A stretch of 64,000 bases of DNA from Plectrocnemia conspersa (lineage: Eukaryota > Arthropoda > Insecta > Trichoptera > Polycentropodidae): the NCBI GenBank assembly GCA_009617715.1, contig VTFK01000213.1:1-64000 (forward strand), given 5' to 3'. Positions 23,601 to 35,710 of this stretch are shown one piece after another; the stretch's first letter is position 1, and each line of letters opens with the position of its first letter. The translations under genes and the position numbers were made by a program. The notes beneath the pieces are model-generated. The model ran no database searches and was not told where the DNA came from. It worked only from the letters and a program-made list of their open reading frames with translations.

Positions 23601-24503
23601 ATTCATAAACAAATAAACATGTAATTAAAAAAATATATATAATTTATTATTAAATACTTTTTATTTATTTTAATAATCCAAATTATGTAATAAAATAGTT
23701 ATTATTTTTATTAACCATTAAAAATATTTTAGAATCTATTAAATTAACATAAACGTTTACTGTTCACATGTGGCCAACGAGTATAAAATATGATTATGAC
23801 ATTAATATTGTTTGGGTCACAATTGAATGCACCAGTTAGGATATCTTCATTCAATACCCACTTACTGCTGTATTAGTAGATTGAAAGATTACTATAGTTA
23901 TACTTATTTTTATGATGATATTCGGCCGTCCAGACTTTGTAAGTTAACGAAATAAAATTACATTGTGGTTAATTCGATAGATTAGATTAATTAAGCGTAC
24001 TTTATAAGTGTGCTTGGTGCGTTAGAACGCATTTTGTTCGAGGACACACTTCCGGTGCATGAGAACACATTAATTCAATTACGATCGCAGCGTGTCGTTA
24101 AAAATGTCAGTGATTGTTAACCGTATGGCGCAGTTAACGTTTCAGAGAAACGTAAATATTTATAAAAAAAAATAATTGTAAACCTACACTAGAAATACTC
24201 ACCTGCTTAATATAATTTAGTGATAACGACGTTTCTCGGAACAACTTTAAAGAGATCGTAAAAAGATCTTTATAAAAAATATAATAATCATTTTCTTATT
24301 ATACGTTTTTGAGTGCTTACAAGATATGAAAATTGTGAAATATTTTAAATTATTTTATAAATTAATTATTAACTTTTTGTAGAATATATTCAGGTTTTAA
24401 AATATTATCTCAACTTGTTATTAAATAATTTCTCTAATTTATTTAATGAGTTTTGAGGCCGAAATAGTGTGATTTTGCAGTCAAATAGATTCCAAGAAAG
24501 CTA
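20648..24503. other. Intergenic stretch upstream of NimA
   Basis: AT-rich. A minus-strand polymerase III B-box-like sequence (GGGTTCGAATCCC, near 21174-21190) marks a degenerate SINE or tRNA fragment. Less AT-rich patches at 21590-21850, 23370-23520 and 23930-24130 contain no ORF that I recognise; they could be promoter or enhancer sequence of NimA, which is transcribed away from this stretch. Confidence 0.5.
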
Positions 24504-24811
24504 CTAACATTTTTTTATAAACATATGTATATAAAAACCACATATATAGAGAAATGTTGAGTCTTCGCTGGCGTGTTGAGTTGTGATTTTTGTCAACAAT
24601 GATGTCAGTAGAGCATCCGGGATATGTGTCGATGTATTCTCGTGAACTTTGAACGATCCGCTGATATCTCTCGTGGCATTGTAGTCTCCTAGCGTTTTAT
24701 CTCTGTTGGCAAATATTACATATTTTATAATATTGGTTCGAGACACCTTTAGCGAATCGTAGATGAGGATGTTTACCAGGCAATTGCATCGCTTCTTGAA
24801 CACCCCCTTCC
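24504..24811 (-). CDS. Possible orphan exon or decayed coding fragment
   Basis: A minus-strand open frame of about 100 residues lies in a patch markedly richer in G and C than its surroundings. It is preceded by a good acceptor-like sequence (GATATTTCAG then GGAAGG). The translation (CNCLVNILIYDSL, GDYNATRDISGSF) matches no family I know, and a second frame is also open for part of the stretch, so this may be a relic. No matching donor or neighbouring exon was found. Could be chance. Confidence 0.2.
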
Positions 24812-26266
24812 CTGAAATATCTTCAACGGCTTACGGTCCAAATAGTCATTCCGACGATCGGTAACACAAGAGTCAAAGAACAATAATAATGTGCGCAAAA
24901 TAGAATCTTTTGTCTAGCGCGCATCCTTTTCTTATGGTTGATTAACGTCTCAAGACGGATGTGGTTCGTGCAATATTTCCCATTATTTAGTCACAAGATA
25001 ATTGTGCTGTGAATATACTGTGTATGGTCCCATTTCTAGACAGGTTGATATTTAATTTCGTTTGTTCGAATAGTGGTTAGAGTGACGTCAAAACAAAATG
25101 TATAGATTGTTGAAACTTCTACAAATTTGAGTTGATATCCCCAGGACCTAGAAGTTTTATTTGTCTAAAATAAATCTACCTTATAGAAGACATTTTAAAT
25201 GATAATTATATTTTTTTTTATAATTGTTTAATATACTTTGAATATTTTTGTTATCTAATAATTGTAAAAAAAATGTAATTTAACCAGAAAATAATTTTAA
25301 AGAAATTAAATAAAATGTAGAAAAAAATATTGTTTTTCAGAATTTATTTATTATTTCGTTGACGTCAGATATTCATATGCATATATAACTATTTTGGTCA
25401 CAAGTTATTAAATTATTCTAAGTTAATCAGTATTATAAAAAAATCTAAGAAATATAAATTAATATTTTTCGGTCGAACCTGTGAGGTTTATCTTGCGGTT
25501 TGATTTAATGTAACATAATAACATTATGTCACATTAAATTAACGTAGAGTTAAATTACAATTTTTTGTAGTAAATCAGCTTAAATTAATTTTAAAGACGT
25601 GTAATATGAAAAAGCAATCTAATCCCTTAAAAAATATAATATGAAAAAAATAAGGTAAGTATTTATAAATTGATTAACTGTGTTGTTTTATATTTTTTTA
25701 ATGAATACCTTAACAAAAATAATATTTATTAAAATTAACTGCGTATCTATTTTAAATAAAATAATGTTTTTTGTAGAGTTTTAATAATATATTTTTTTTA
25801 GTTAATCTGTTTTAATAAATTAAGATACAATAAATTAAATCGAAAGTTGTTTGATTTTTTATTGCAAATCAATGTTATAATACAGTTAATATATTTTACT
25901 CAAAGTTAAAGAAACGTTGATATTTTGTTATGAAAAAAAGGTAGATACAAAAAACATGTGGATGCTACCTATTGCCAATGTTAACAGGTCTGCACATGGC
26001 AAATGGTCTGGCGTTCTCAATGAAGAGTTTCCTGCTCCAATTTTTGTCTCCGCCTGTATTTTGATCGAGTTAACCACTTTGCATCTGAACACAAATTCAA
26101 ACGAGAGCAACTCATTCATGCGAGGGGATAAATTACATTTCGTTACACCGAATCGCAATTATTTATACTCTTGTAAATAAAACAATAAAAATATACAATT
26201 AATAATACTTTTTATTTTCAATAATATTAAAAACACTTCTACATGCATTCGTATTATACATAATTA
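24812..26266. other. Intergenic stretch between the orphan fragment and the Ance-like gene
   Basis: Mostly AT-rich. A patch at 25950-26165 has mixed composition with open frames of about 75-87 residues on both strands and no recognisable similarity. A partial inverted repeat (TTAATGTAACATAATAACATTATGTCACATTAA) lies around 25506-25540. Confidence 0.5.
25506..25540. repeat. Imperfect palindrome
   Basis: AATGTAACATAATAA is followed at once by its near reverse complement around ACATTATGTCACATT. A short hairpin in AT-rich DNA with no assigned role. Confidence 0.4.
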
Positions 26267-26378
26267 TTTATTTACATTAAAGTTACGGTATATAATCTAA
26301 TTAACTGTTTGATTAAATATTAAATGAATGATCTTAACAGATATATAATATATTTACATACTTAATAATAATTAAATA

Positions 26379-29300
26379 CTATCGATACATGTTAGCTAGA
26401 ATAATCGTGCTTATAAACGATGATAAGAATAAGGTCCAGAATGTGAGTAGATTAAATCTAGGTACAGCATCATTGTAAAATCCACCATAGACTTGCAATC
26501 CAGCGGTCTCGATACTAAAAATATAATAAAATATTGTTAATATTATACAAAGGCATATTATGGGACACTACGTTTTATTGTTAAATATTGCAAAATATCC
26601 GATTATCGGATATTCGGCAGTAATATTTATGGGAATAATAAATGTCGGATGTCTTCGCTTGTGCAATTATTTCTTACAAAAGCACCCAAATGTTACCCAC
26701 GCGTTTCTCAACTCCTTGCCTTGAGTACGAGTTTTTTTTTAAAAGGACAATCTCCAAGACGTGATGATATGCATGTTCGATTTTCGCATCGTTTACCGGA
26801 TTCGTTGCAGTTTATAATGGGTCACTCTAGATACGTGACTCAACAGTCACCGTAGCAGTAAGTGGTTTAAATGGACACTCACGATGCGGGCTAGAATAAA
26901 ATTTGTTGGTAATTCGTGTTGGATTTCGGTCGTGGCGAAGGGTCGTTTATGGTTTATTTAGCTTGGACAGAGATTATCAAGCTTGAAAATATATTAGTTG
27001 TATAAATTTACTTGAACGATATTGGAACACATTTGAGCAGTAACAAAATAATTAAACTAAGTTGCAAAAATATAAAAAAAGCAACTGAAATGTACGCTAG
27101 AATATTTTTTTTACATTTCCCTAACATTTGTTCAGCTGAGATAAACAACTGGCGATGCTAATCGGTGGTTCTGATACATATTTAACGGCAGCTGGTAGTA
27201 GTAGAGTGTGTGAACTGGAATGCTAATAAGCTTATGTATATGTTAGCAGAACGTTATCTTTTAACAATAAAGAAGTCGCGTTTATTCTATGTATAATGCC
27301 ACTGCAATGCTAGCTAGCTAGCATAATAGTATCATAAACTTTTGAATGATCTGAGGAAAGGCAGTTGATTCAAGATAATCAAAAGGACGTGGATCTATTG
27401 TCACTGTCATATATTTTAAAATAAATGTTTCAATCCCTTCGACATTTACACCGTAGAAACATAATTTATGGAAGCTTGTAAATTTTATTTTTTCTTCCTA
27501 TATATCAAGGCTTCTTAAACTAACGAATAGGGCCGTTAGCGAAATCTTAGGGTCGCGAGATTTTAATTTAATATATTTAAATACATGTTTTAAAGCTGCT
27601 TATTAGGATCATATAACTTTTACTCACTGACTTATTCATCAAGAGGCCCTTGCAGTAAAAAACTAGCACCAGAATTGAACGATGTGCTTCAGGATGCTGT
27701 TAAGATTATAAATTTTATTAAGAGCCATGCCCTTAACAGACGCTTATTTTTAAATCTTTGTAAGAATACGGATTCCTACTGTATAAATTTATTATTACAT
27801 GTAGAAGTAAGATTGATATCAAAATGTCAGTTTAAAAAGATTGACATTAAAGGACGAAATCGAAATTTTTTAACCGAACCAAAATGTGATCTTGCTGCTT
27901 TTTTTCAAAATGACCTATGGCTATCTGTCAGATATTTTTGAGAAATTAAACGATCTCAACTTGTCTTTTCAAGGAAACAGCTGCGATATATTTACTACGA
28001 ATGATAAAATTGAAAGTTTTATTAAAAATATCAACACTTGGAAAAGTAGGGTAGAAAAGGATTCGTTCGAAATGTTTTTCAGTTAATAGCAGTAATATCT
28101 CGGATACATAGTTCAATTTTTAATCTAACATCTAAATTTTTTTCCATGCTGATCTACGATTAGGAAAAAATATGATTATAAAACTGTGGCATTTATAATA
28201 AGTCGGCATATCAAATAAATAATATATGCACGTTCTTATGCCTGCACTACACACGCTGGAAGTTGACCAAGGTTAGCCAAGGACGGTTCGGTTCCAGCTC
28301 TAAAATCTCTCGGAAGTTTTCCGAGGTTACCGAAAACGGGAGTTAAAGTGGGGGTAATTCAGTCGACTTGGCCAGCTTCGAGCGCTTCCGAACATTGTCG
28401 GCAAACGGACCGAAGTCAAAGGAACCGAAGTCGGAGCTGCTCTTTTGAGCGCGAGCGGTGAGATACTTCCCCTTTCGCTCTCTCTCGTGTTAAGTGACGA
28501 GAGTGAGAGAGATAATGATATGGTTTTTCGTAAACAGATAGAACGAGTAACTTGGTTCAATTTCAGTATGCACGTAGGCGTCCTATGGTCAACACGAATG
28601 ACGAGCGCTGCATCGTATAATACCACATGCTTATCGGGAACTTCAACAGACTTTTACTGACATATTTGAATATTTTAGGGCACCAAAAAGGAATTATTTA
28701 TATTTTTGATAGTATATTCTTCTAACAGATATCGTTATTATATTTTTTTCATATAAAATAATTAGTGGTACTTGATTTTGTTAAAAAAAATCGTTTCGAA
28801 TATCCTTATGTATTTTCCTAGATCGGCTTATATAAATGTCACACCATAACGAATTCTTATTTAGAATCGATGGCGACAAATTCTAGGATAGTCACAGATG
28901 TGGTGTTCGTATTCAAAAGTATCGTTTTTATGCCTTATGGCATTTTGCAAAAGCCGACAAAGATTTTGCGTAAATTGAATATTTACGACCGAAAAGTTTT
29001 CACTGATGTTGTATTGGTGAGTGCCCACACAAACTTTTATAATTATCAGTAGCTTAATTTTGATAATATAACAATTTAAAAATTGCGATTATTTGGCACA
29101 TTTTTCAATCGCGCGCAAATATGCCAGCTGTACGTGACAGCAGCCGCCGTGCGAACGTCATTCACGGCCGCCGTCCGGACGGCATATGAAATTTGTGGCA
29201 GTGTGGCCGCTACTCGGAAAACGGCGACCTCGGCCGACTTCAGTTGAACTTCAGTAGTACAAGAATTACACAATTATGCACTATTATGCAAAACAAAAAT

Positions 29301-32300
29301 TAGCCCGCCGACGAGAAAACACACAAGACTATTCTGATTCAATAATATAATTTCCGAAACGCAATCGCATACGACTCTAAAAGCACGTTAACATAGTTCA
29401 TTACAATGATTCTTTTCATGCACGTTCATTAAAGTACATAAGTATTTGTTGCTATTAAATAACATAAAAAACAATTACTGTGTTAGCCTAAGAATTATGA
29501 CACCCTAAAAACGGGCGCTGGTTAATTGTAAAAATCAGGTCAGAATGAAATTTTTATTTGTATTAGGGAATATACAGAATATATTCCATTGAAGCTCCAT
29601 AGACCACAATGGACTTCTTACACGACAGAAAAATAAGGCATGCGGGGTTTTGCTTTCATCCTTTCAGCAAAAACAGTTTCAAAGTCTAAATTTCGCGTCA
29701 GATACTTAAGTCAGATGAATTATACAATCCAAGCCCTGGCAGACAGATTAAGAAAGCAATGCAGTTTCTTAACTTCAATTGTCGGATTCTGTCTAATTTA
29801 TTGCCCAGCAATCATCTACGTCTTGAGACGACTTATTCATATGTATAAAAAAATATGAATTCAATAGACGTTCGTCAATTAATCTATTTATTGAAAAATA
29901 TTTATTATTATTGTACAGAATAGTCATGAACATATTATAAGTATGATATTTATATTTTATATCACACCATAAATTATTCAAATGGTAACAGCATTATGTG
30001 CAACGAATGATTATTACCAGTCTATGGTAAAATAATGCAACGTATAATATAGTATATGAGTGTTATCCCACGCGGCTTGCAACCACAACGATCGTAATAG
30101 TAAATCTATTTTGCAGACATCCGCATTAGCTGACACATTTGGAGCAGTTTCCTCTATTTAAATTAATCAAAAATATAAAATCACCTGAATTTGCAATAAT
30201 CTCCATCATAAGTCCATCCGACGTATTCTCCAGTCCTCAGGTTTTCGCTCCTCAACCACTCTTCCAAAGGCCTGAAGTATTCCCTCAGAGCATCTCCATC
30301 TAATCTGGTCTCACCGATGGCATCGAACAGAACCTTATTCCAAGGCACGGAAGATCCAGGTTTCATGATCTTCCTGAAATTAAAAATTCAATTGATTGCT
30401 AGTTTCGTTACAGACCTGACAATGATTTAGATCTTCCGTCAGATTTACGCTAATCGCCTTCACCTGTTCTAAAGCGGTGTTGCGTAATTTATATAGAATT
30501 ACATAAAGTTGGGTGTGCTTTGTTTTATGTTAGAGATATCTGAGCATTCGCGGAAGTTTAATAGTCCTTTGGTCGTGTGCCAGGTTAGTAAAAATGCATC
30601 GGGTATATAGGAAGTGTTACGTAAACGTCGTGTCTGTGAATATATCTAAATATGGAGAGATTGTTTAATTCGATGATATTTTTGAACGACTGTAGTAGTT
30701 TGGAAAGGTTTTTGTTATACAATGTATGGGCGATTCATTCGAAATACTTATAGTTTAATTATGTATACATACACCTAATATAAAACATCATATTATTCTA
30801 ATAATACAATTAAAATACATAAAAAAAAAACAATTTTAGTAAATAAATTAAAGAAATGTTTTTTAAAACATTCAGTCAAGTCTCAAACCAATTTGTTTAG
30901 TCTTATTTTTATTATATTGAAAATCTTATGATTTTTTTATGTATTCTTACAAAAAATTATTAAATAATTATACAATATAATACATATGATATATTATATG
31001 TAGTATAATAAAAATAATATCTATTATTTATTTATTAAATCAATATACACTACTTTTTATAAAAAATAATATTATTTATCTTACAACCATTAAAAACATT
31101 TTTTATTTGGATAAAACTTTTTTATATTTTTTTATTATTTAATATACGATCATCGCTATAATATTAATAATAAAAAAATTATTAAAATAGTTTTTATGAT
31201 TATTCATATTTTTAATCCACTTAACAAGAAAATAAAAACTTGTAGTTTTAGGTATATTTCGACAAAAATACTATTTTTAGATGTGGTCAACTTTTTTAAA
31301 AATCAATAGTATTTTTCCTATACTTTTTTTTAAATATGATACATACACATTTAATTTAATGAAAATGAGGTTGAGCAAAATTTTTCTATACCAAAAACAT
31401 TTTTGTAGCGATTTTAACAACGAAAAAAACTGTTTTTATTTAAAAAATCGTATTTATGGCATAGATCTCTAAGCTCTATTCTATAAAGCATATTCAGTCA
31501 TAAAAATAGGATTTAAATGTTTAAGAGTATTTTATCAATGCAAAAGCACTGATATATCTGATATACTGATAAGACCTAATAATAATCATAAATTATAGAA
31601 ATGGAAATTTTAACACGTTTATTATAATATTATTTAGTTTCGTACATAGGATTGATAATTTAAAAACATTTTTGATAACTAATAAGAATTTATGTATTTT
31701 TATTGCAATTTTTCTGTACATTAATGCTGGGTATTTTAATAATAATTATACTGTATTATCTTATATGTAATCTCTAGAATTTAAGCAGATCGTTAGATTA
31801 ACATAATACGTGCATTAAAATATCTAGGATGATTTCTCTTCAACCTCAGTTAGTACGAATCTAATTCGAAATTATTATTCAGCCACCCGTGGTATGCCAC
31901 CATTTCTGCTAAAATGGTTTTTAATGGTTTCCGTGCCAATTACCATCACACGAGTGAGCCAACGAAAGGGAAACCTTTGGACGGTATAAACACCAGTTAT
32001 CGATGATGTAATCCAACGGTCACTTTGTGAATGCAATAATAGTTTACGGTTAAATTTAACCGCTAAACATGCGACAAGCTGTGAACGATACAATCGCGGA
32101 TATACAATACCACAACAAAGGTGAACGTTGAGATGCTTTTAATTTATCTATTTTATGAAATAAAATTTCAATCGATATTTTAACAAAATAAATTTCTGCT
32201 CAGAATATCTCATATAATTTTTGCGAAATTCTGATTCTGTCAAGAATTAACATAATTGAGTGGGCGTTAAATTAATGATAATTGTAGTGATCTTATATAT

Positions 32301-33103
32301 ATGTTTTTTTGACATTTAAGCTCATCTACATTTGTGTGTTTTTTACCAATCATATAGATCTTTATGAGAAATTTCATAACTATATGTCCGAAATTTGCTA
32401 ATAAATAAATCAGCAAATGACACCGAAAATACATGCTTTTAAGATTCCACAGTAGAAAATATTTTTCTTTGATCTTACAATGTCGAATTATCACTCTTCA
32501 GTGTTTGTTCAAGATTCACTATTTAGCAATTGAGCAATTCACTATCGCAATATTGAAAAGGTCAGAGTCAAGACGAAATGTCTTTGTCACGGTCTAGGCG
32601 CGGAGAATAATGAAATATCCGCATTTTTTTTTATTTAGCGTAAGAGAATGCATTTTGTGATTGTTTTGAAACAGTTTCAAGTACAAATGGTTTGTTTTAA
32701 CTGTATTTTAATTTTAAATGAATTGTGGAGCGCAATAAAAAATGTGCAATTCGATACGATTGGTGCAAAATAAATAAATTATTTTTATTACTGTTTTAAA
32801 TATGTTTTTTTACTACAGAATGGATTGTAATGTTTTATTTATTTAATTTCAGGTAATATTTATATATTCATAAAGATTAGCAGTTATATTAAAACATTAA
32901 TTTTAATAAGTATGAGTACTAATTTTTACTTACTCATTAACATTGAAATATTTTTTACTTACTTCAATATGTCTCCAGCTTCAGGATGTCTGTATATGTC
33001 GCATTTATGCAAAGGTTTATCTTGATCTCCTTCAACATATTGTCCAGCTGCTTTACATAAAGCTCTGTGTATTTGAAACTGAAGTACAGTGCTCACAAAA
33101 TAT
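26379..33103 (-). CDS. Ance: Angiotensin-converting-enzyme-like peptidase (Ance family), last three coding exons
   Basis: Three minus-strand exons join in phase: 32963-33103, 30185-30373 and 26379-26514 (stop TAG 26379-26381). They encode the C-terminal part of an M2-family peptidyl dipeptidase: [20 protein letters not shown] with the paired cysteines of ALC...[13 protein letters not shown], then [18 protein letters not shown] and [14 protein letters not shown]. The final exon ends in a hydrophobic stretch ([20 protein letters not shown]) followed by only a few residues, suggesting a membrane or GPI-type anchor rather than a soluble enzyme. The zinc-binding HExxH exon and everything N-terminal to it should lie at higher coordinates, but I found no HExxH-coding sequence up to 64000. 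The first intron seen here is 2.6 kb and the second 3.7 kb, and they contain transposon relics. Drosophila has Ance-family genes near its Nimrod cluster (from memory), which fits. A possible poly(A) signal is at 26267-26272. Confidence 0.85.
27620..28090 (+). mobile_element. hAT (ZBED/SCAND3-type) transposase relic
   Basis: Plus-strand translations in two frames match the conserved core of hAT-superfamily, ZBED5/SCAND3-like transposases: [40 protein letters not shown], then after a frameshift [20 protein letters not shown] and [20 protein letters not shown]. The usual conserved stretch after LLLHxEVRWLS is shortened and the frame changes near 27935, so the copy is dead. No terminal repeats were located. 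It sits antisense in the Ance intron. Confidence 0.75.
28829..28836 (+). promoter_or_regulatory. Candidate TATA box
   Basis: TATATAAA lies 34 bases before the start codon of the short open exon at 28870, correct spacing for a promoter with a very short leader. Weak evidence on its own in AT-rich DNA. Confidence 0.25.
28870..29016 (+). CDS. Possible first exon of a small unidentified nested gene
   Basis: An ATG in good context (ATCGATGGCG) opens 49 codons that end exactly at a GTGAGT donor. The peptide (start [20 protein letters not shown]) has a hydrophobic N-terminal third and a basic second half. A downstream open segment at 29670-29858 follows an acceptor-like TTTCAG and encodes a hydrophobic stretch ([19 protein letters not shown]), but the junction phase does not fit cleanly. 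It could also be part of a transposon. I do not recognise the protein. Confidence 0.2.
29080..29270. other. CpG-rich island within AT-rich intron
   Basis: A compact block with many CG dinucleotides (CAGCCGCCGTGCGAACG, CGGCCGCCGTCCGGACGG, GGCCGCTACTCGG) inside very AT-rich DNA. The composition contrast is sharp and no protein similarity is seen. It may be a promoter or enhancer, or the end of a foreign element. Confidence 0.4.
30374..32962. other. Ance intron between the two ACE-core exons
   Basis: AT-rich with a mixed-composition patch at 31860-32110 that contains a 72-codon minus-strand frame without recognisable similarity. No transposon match seen. Confidence 0.55.
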
Positions 33104-34484
33104 CTGAAACAATACAAAATATGATTAAATATTATATAACAAAAAAAAACATAATTATAATCGTTTATTAAATTGCAAAACACTTTCGTGTAAAATTGCT
33201 ATTGAAAGTTGTTAAAAAATGTATCTTTCATCGTAATTCGATCCGCAATTACACATATTAAATCCATCAGTATTCAAAAAAGTAGTTTATCAACCCGTTA
33301 TGAAATGTGGTGTATCAAAAATAAACTCGTAAGCTTTTAACGACGAACCATAAAAGTGCACTTAATACATAATGTTATTTAATACACGTAATGGTTAATG
33401 AGAGAACTTTTATATTTTAACGAAGCGTAGATGATTTGTCGTTTTATCGATTGGAAAATTACTAATTATGAATTTAAACCAAGTTGCGTAACTAGCTAAC
33501 GTGTTTTGTGAATTAGTTAACAGTCGTTTATTCGTTAATTTATTTTATTAGTCGGGCTCTGTAAAAAAGTGGCGTATAGGCTTGTTTTTAATTTTGACTG
33601 TTAAATATTGATGATGATGTTGGGGTAAATAGCAGTATGATAATAATCGACGATGGACATGTAAATTTTGTTTATATGTTTGCAAGCGAAAAACAATTTT
33701 ATAGGAAAGCAAACTAGTTTAGTAGCAAGCAACGAACGATTGAATAAATTCATGATTTATATGCATTTTTGCTTAATGGATATTATGATAATGGAATATT
33801 AATTATGTTTTAATAATATTTATTCTAAAATTCATTAATAATTTTAGCATAAATAATATATAAAAATTTCACTATAAAATAGAAAGATCTAATATATTTT
33901 TTTAATAAAATTATGTACATTACACGTTTTTAAAATGTTGCTATATATTATTTAGCTTTTTAATATTTGCATTTTTAAAAGTTAATATCAAGTACTAAAA
34001 TAATTTTAATTTATTGATTTTATATTCATATTTAAAATAAATGTGGATTTATTTATAAAAAAAAGCTTAATAAAAAAATGTTTTTTTAACTAAAAACTGA
34101 CTTTTTTTATTTTATAAAATTAGTACAAAATAAATAATAAAAATATATATAAATACATATATTTGCTTCATTGCGTGTAGCTTAATGCTTAAATCAAAAA
34201 CATTAAAAAAAAAACTCATTTTCTGTATTATAGTATTTATAAATATAAATTTTATAAGCTACTTCTATAAAAAAATATTTATTGTAATTACCTTAATACT
34301 TGACTTAACATGAATGAATGAATGAATGATTAAAGCAAACAATATTTATTCTTACGCATAATTATAAATATTTTTTTACAATAAGTAGATTTATTTGGAA
34401 TTTTCAAACATACATAGCATGTAGTCAAACGACAGTAGAAAAACGCGTGACATAAAAAAGTTTCTTGACCTTAGATATGAAAAA

Positions 34485-34526
34485 GAAAATAAAATTATCG
34501 CGTATTGACGCGATAATTTTATTTTC
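34485..34526. repeat. Perfect 18-bp inverted repeat, 6-base loop
   Basis: Arm GAAAATAAAATTATCGCG at 34485-34502, loop TATTGA, and exact reverse complement at 34509-34526. A strong stem-loop whose CGCG at the tip is unusual for this AT-rich region. Confidence 0.85.
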
Positions 34527-35389
34527 ATTTATGACAATTGTGTTATAATATATGAAAATATGGTTATACGCTGTAATATCCCGTTGAAGACAAAATTGAT
34601 GCAAAGAAATCATAAGTCCACTAAGATAAGTATCTATTTTGGTCTCATAAGAAATATATTGAATATTATTGTGGTTCTAAAGATTTTATTTTTAATATTA
34701 GAAACATCTGCAGAGTCAACTTTACAGAAAAGAGCAAAAAACTGTGTGGTTTACTTTAATTTAAAATATATATCTGATTTTTGTATTTCTGTTGTCCTTT
34801 CTACACAAAAATTAATTTTTTTGGAAATTTTACTAGAAATTTTTTTTTGCAGTATTTAGTTTTTCGAACTAGTTTTATGATTGCTTATTTAAAAATATAA
34901 GGTTTTCATATAATATTATATATGTATATCAAAATGATGAGAGCAAACTCGCATTAATAATTTATTTTTATACATTAAAGAAGTTTGCTTTTTCAAAGTT
35001 GAGGCTATGGAAATGTGACCGTTATTATGAATATTGCTTTAAATATTTTAACCAGCCTTGAATACAATCTATTAATATTATTATTACTAATACAATTGTT
35101 TTAAAAAAAAATAAAAAAATATGTACGAGTAAGAAGATATATAGAATAGACTAAATATAGATTTAAAACCATTTTGCTACCAAAAATAACTTAATATATA
35201 TTAACTTAATTATAAATTACAATTTAATGCTACTCATAACCACAATAAAAGCATAGTTAAAAGTACTTATTTTAATTCTACAATTCTCTGCATTATTATA
35301 TTATATTTCCGACTTGCTCGGTTCATATTAAGGAATATTTTCTCTTCTTCTTGGTATTTTTCAATTTTAATAATGCAATTGTGGGGACC

Positions 35390-35710
35390 ACGCAGAGTTT
35401 GGAGAGGGTTTTATTCTTGAATCTCGCTTTTTTTACTCAATAAGAAAAAAAAAACTAGACAATAGTGCGATCACACAAAGGCTCTCATTACGACTAAAAC
35501 TAAAAGGTTCCCTCATAAATAGACCCGAAAAGACTAGCACCTGACCGTTTGCGGACAACATACGGTCATGGGCGCTCACAACCTGAGAGGAACTCCAACA
35601 TCCGAGCACCGTAGCAGAGAGGGATCAATCTCTGCTATATTGTCGCTGCCACGTCACCTCTGAGGATCTTTCACCGACATTATCCCTCCGCCAGCTTCTC
35701 AACCATTGCT
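35390..35710. other. Unidentified GC-richer block, probably a transposon fragment
   Basis: Composition differs sharply from both flanks (for example GCACCGTAGCAGAGAGGGAT and GTCGCTGCCACGTCACCTC). No frame is open for long and I do not recognise a protein, but the texture is that of the untranslated or terminal part of a retroelement. Confidence 0.35.

Larger units (their letters stand above)
26515..30184. other. Last intron of the Ance-like gene
   Basis: It carries a hAT/ZBED transposase relic (27620-28090), a mixed-composition GAGA-rich block (28240-28660), a candidate promoter and short exon on the plus strand (28829-29016), and a CpG-rich block (29080-29270). The stretch 26640-26960 is also less AT-rich but unidentified. 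Confidence 0.6.

Noticed and set aside
31875..32093. 72-codon minus-strand frame in the Ance intron, same strand as the gene
   Set aside because: It does not resemble any ACE segment, and the flanking exons already join directly in phase, so no exon is missing there.
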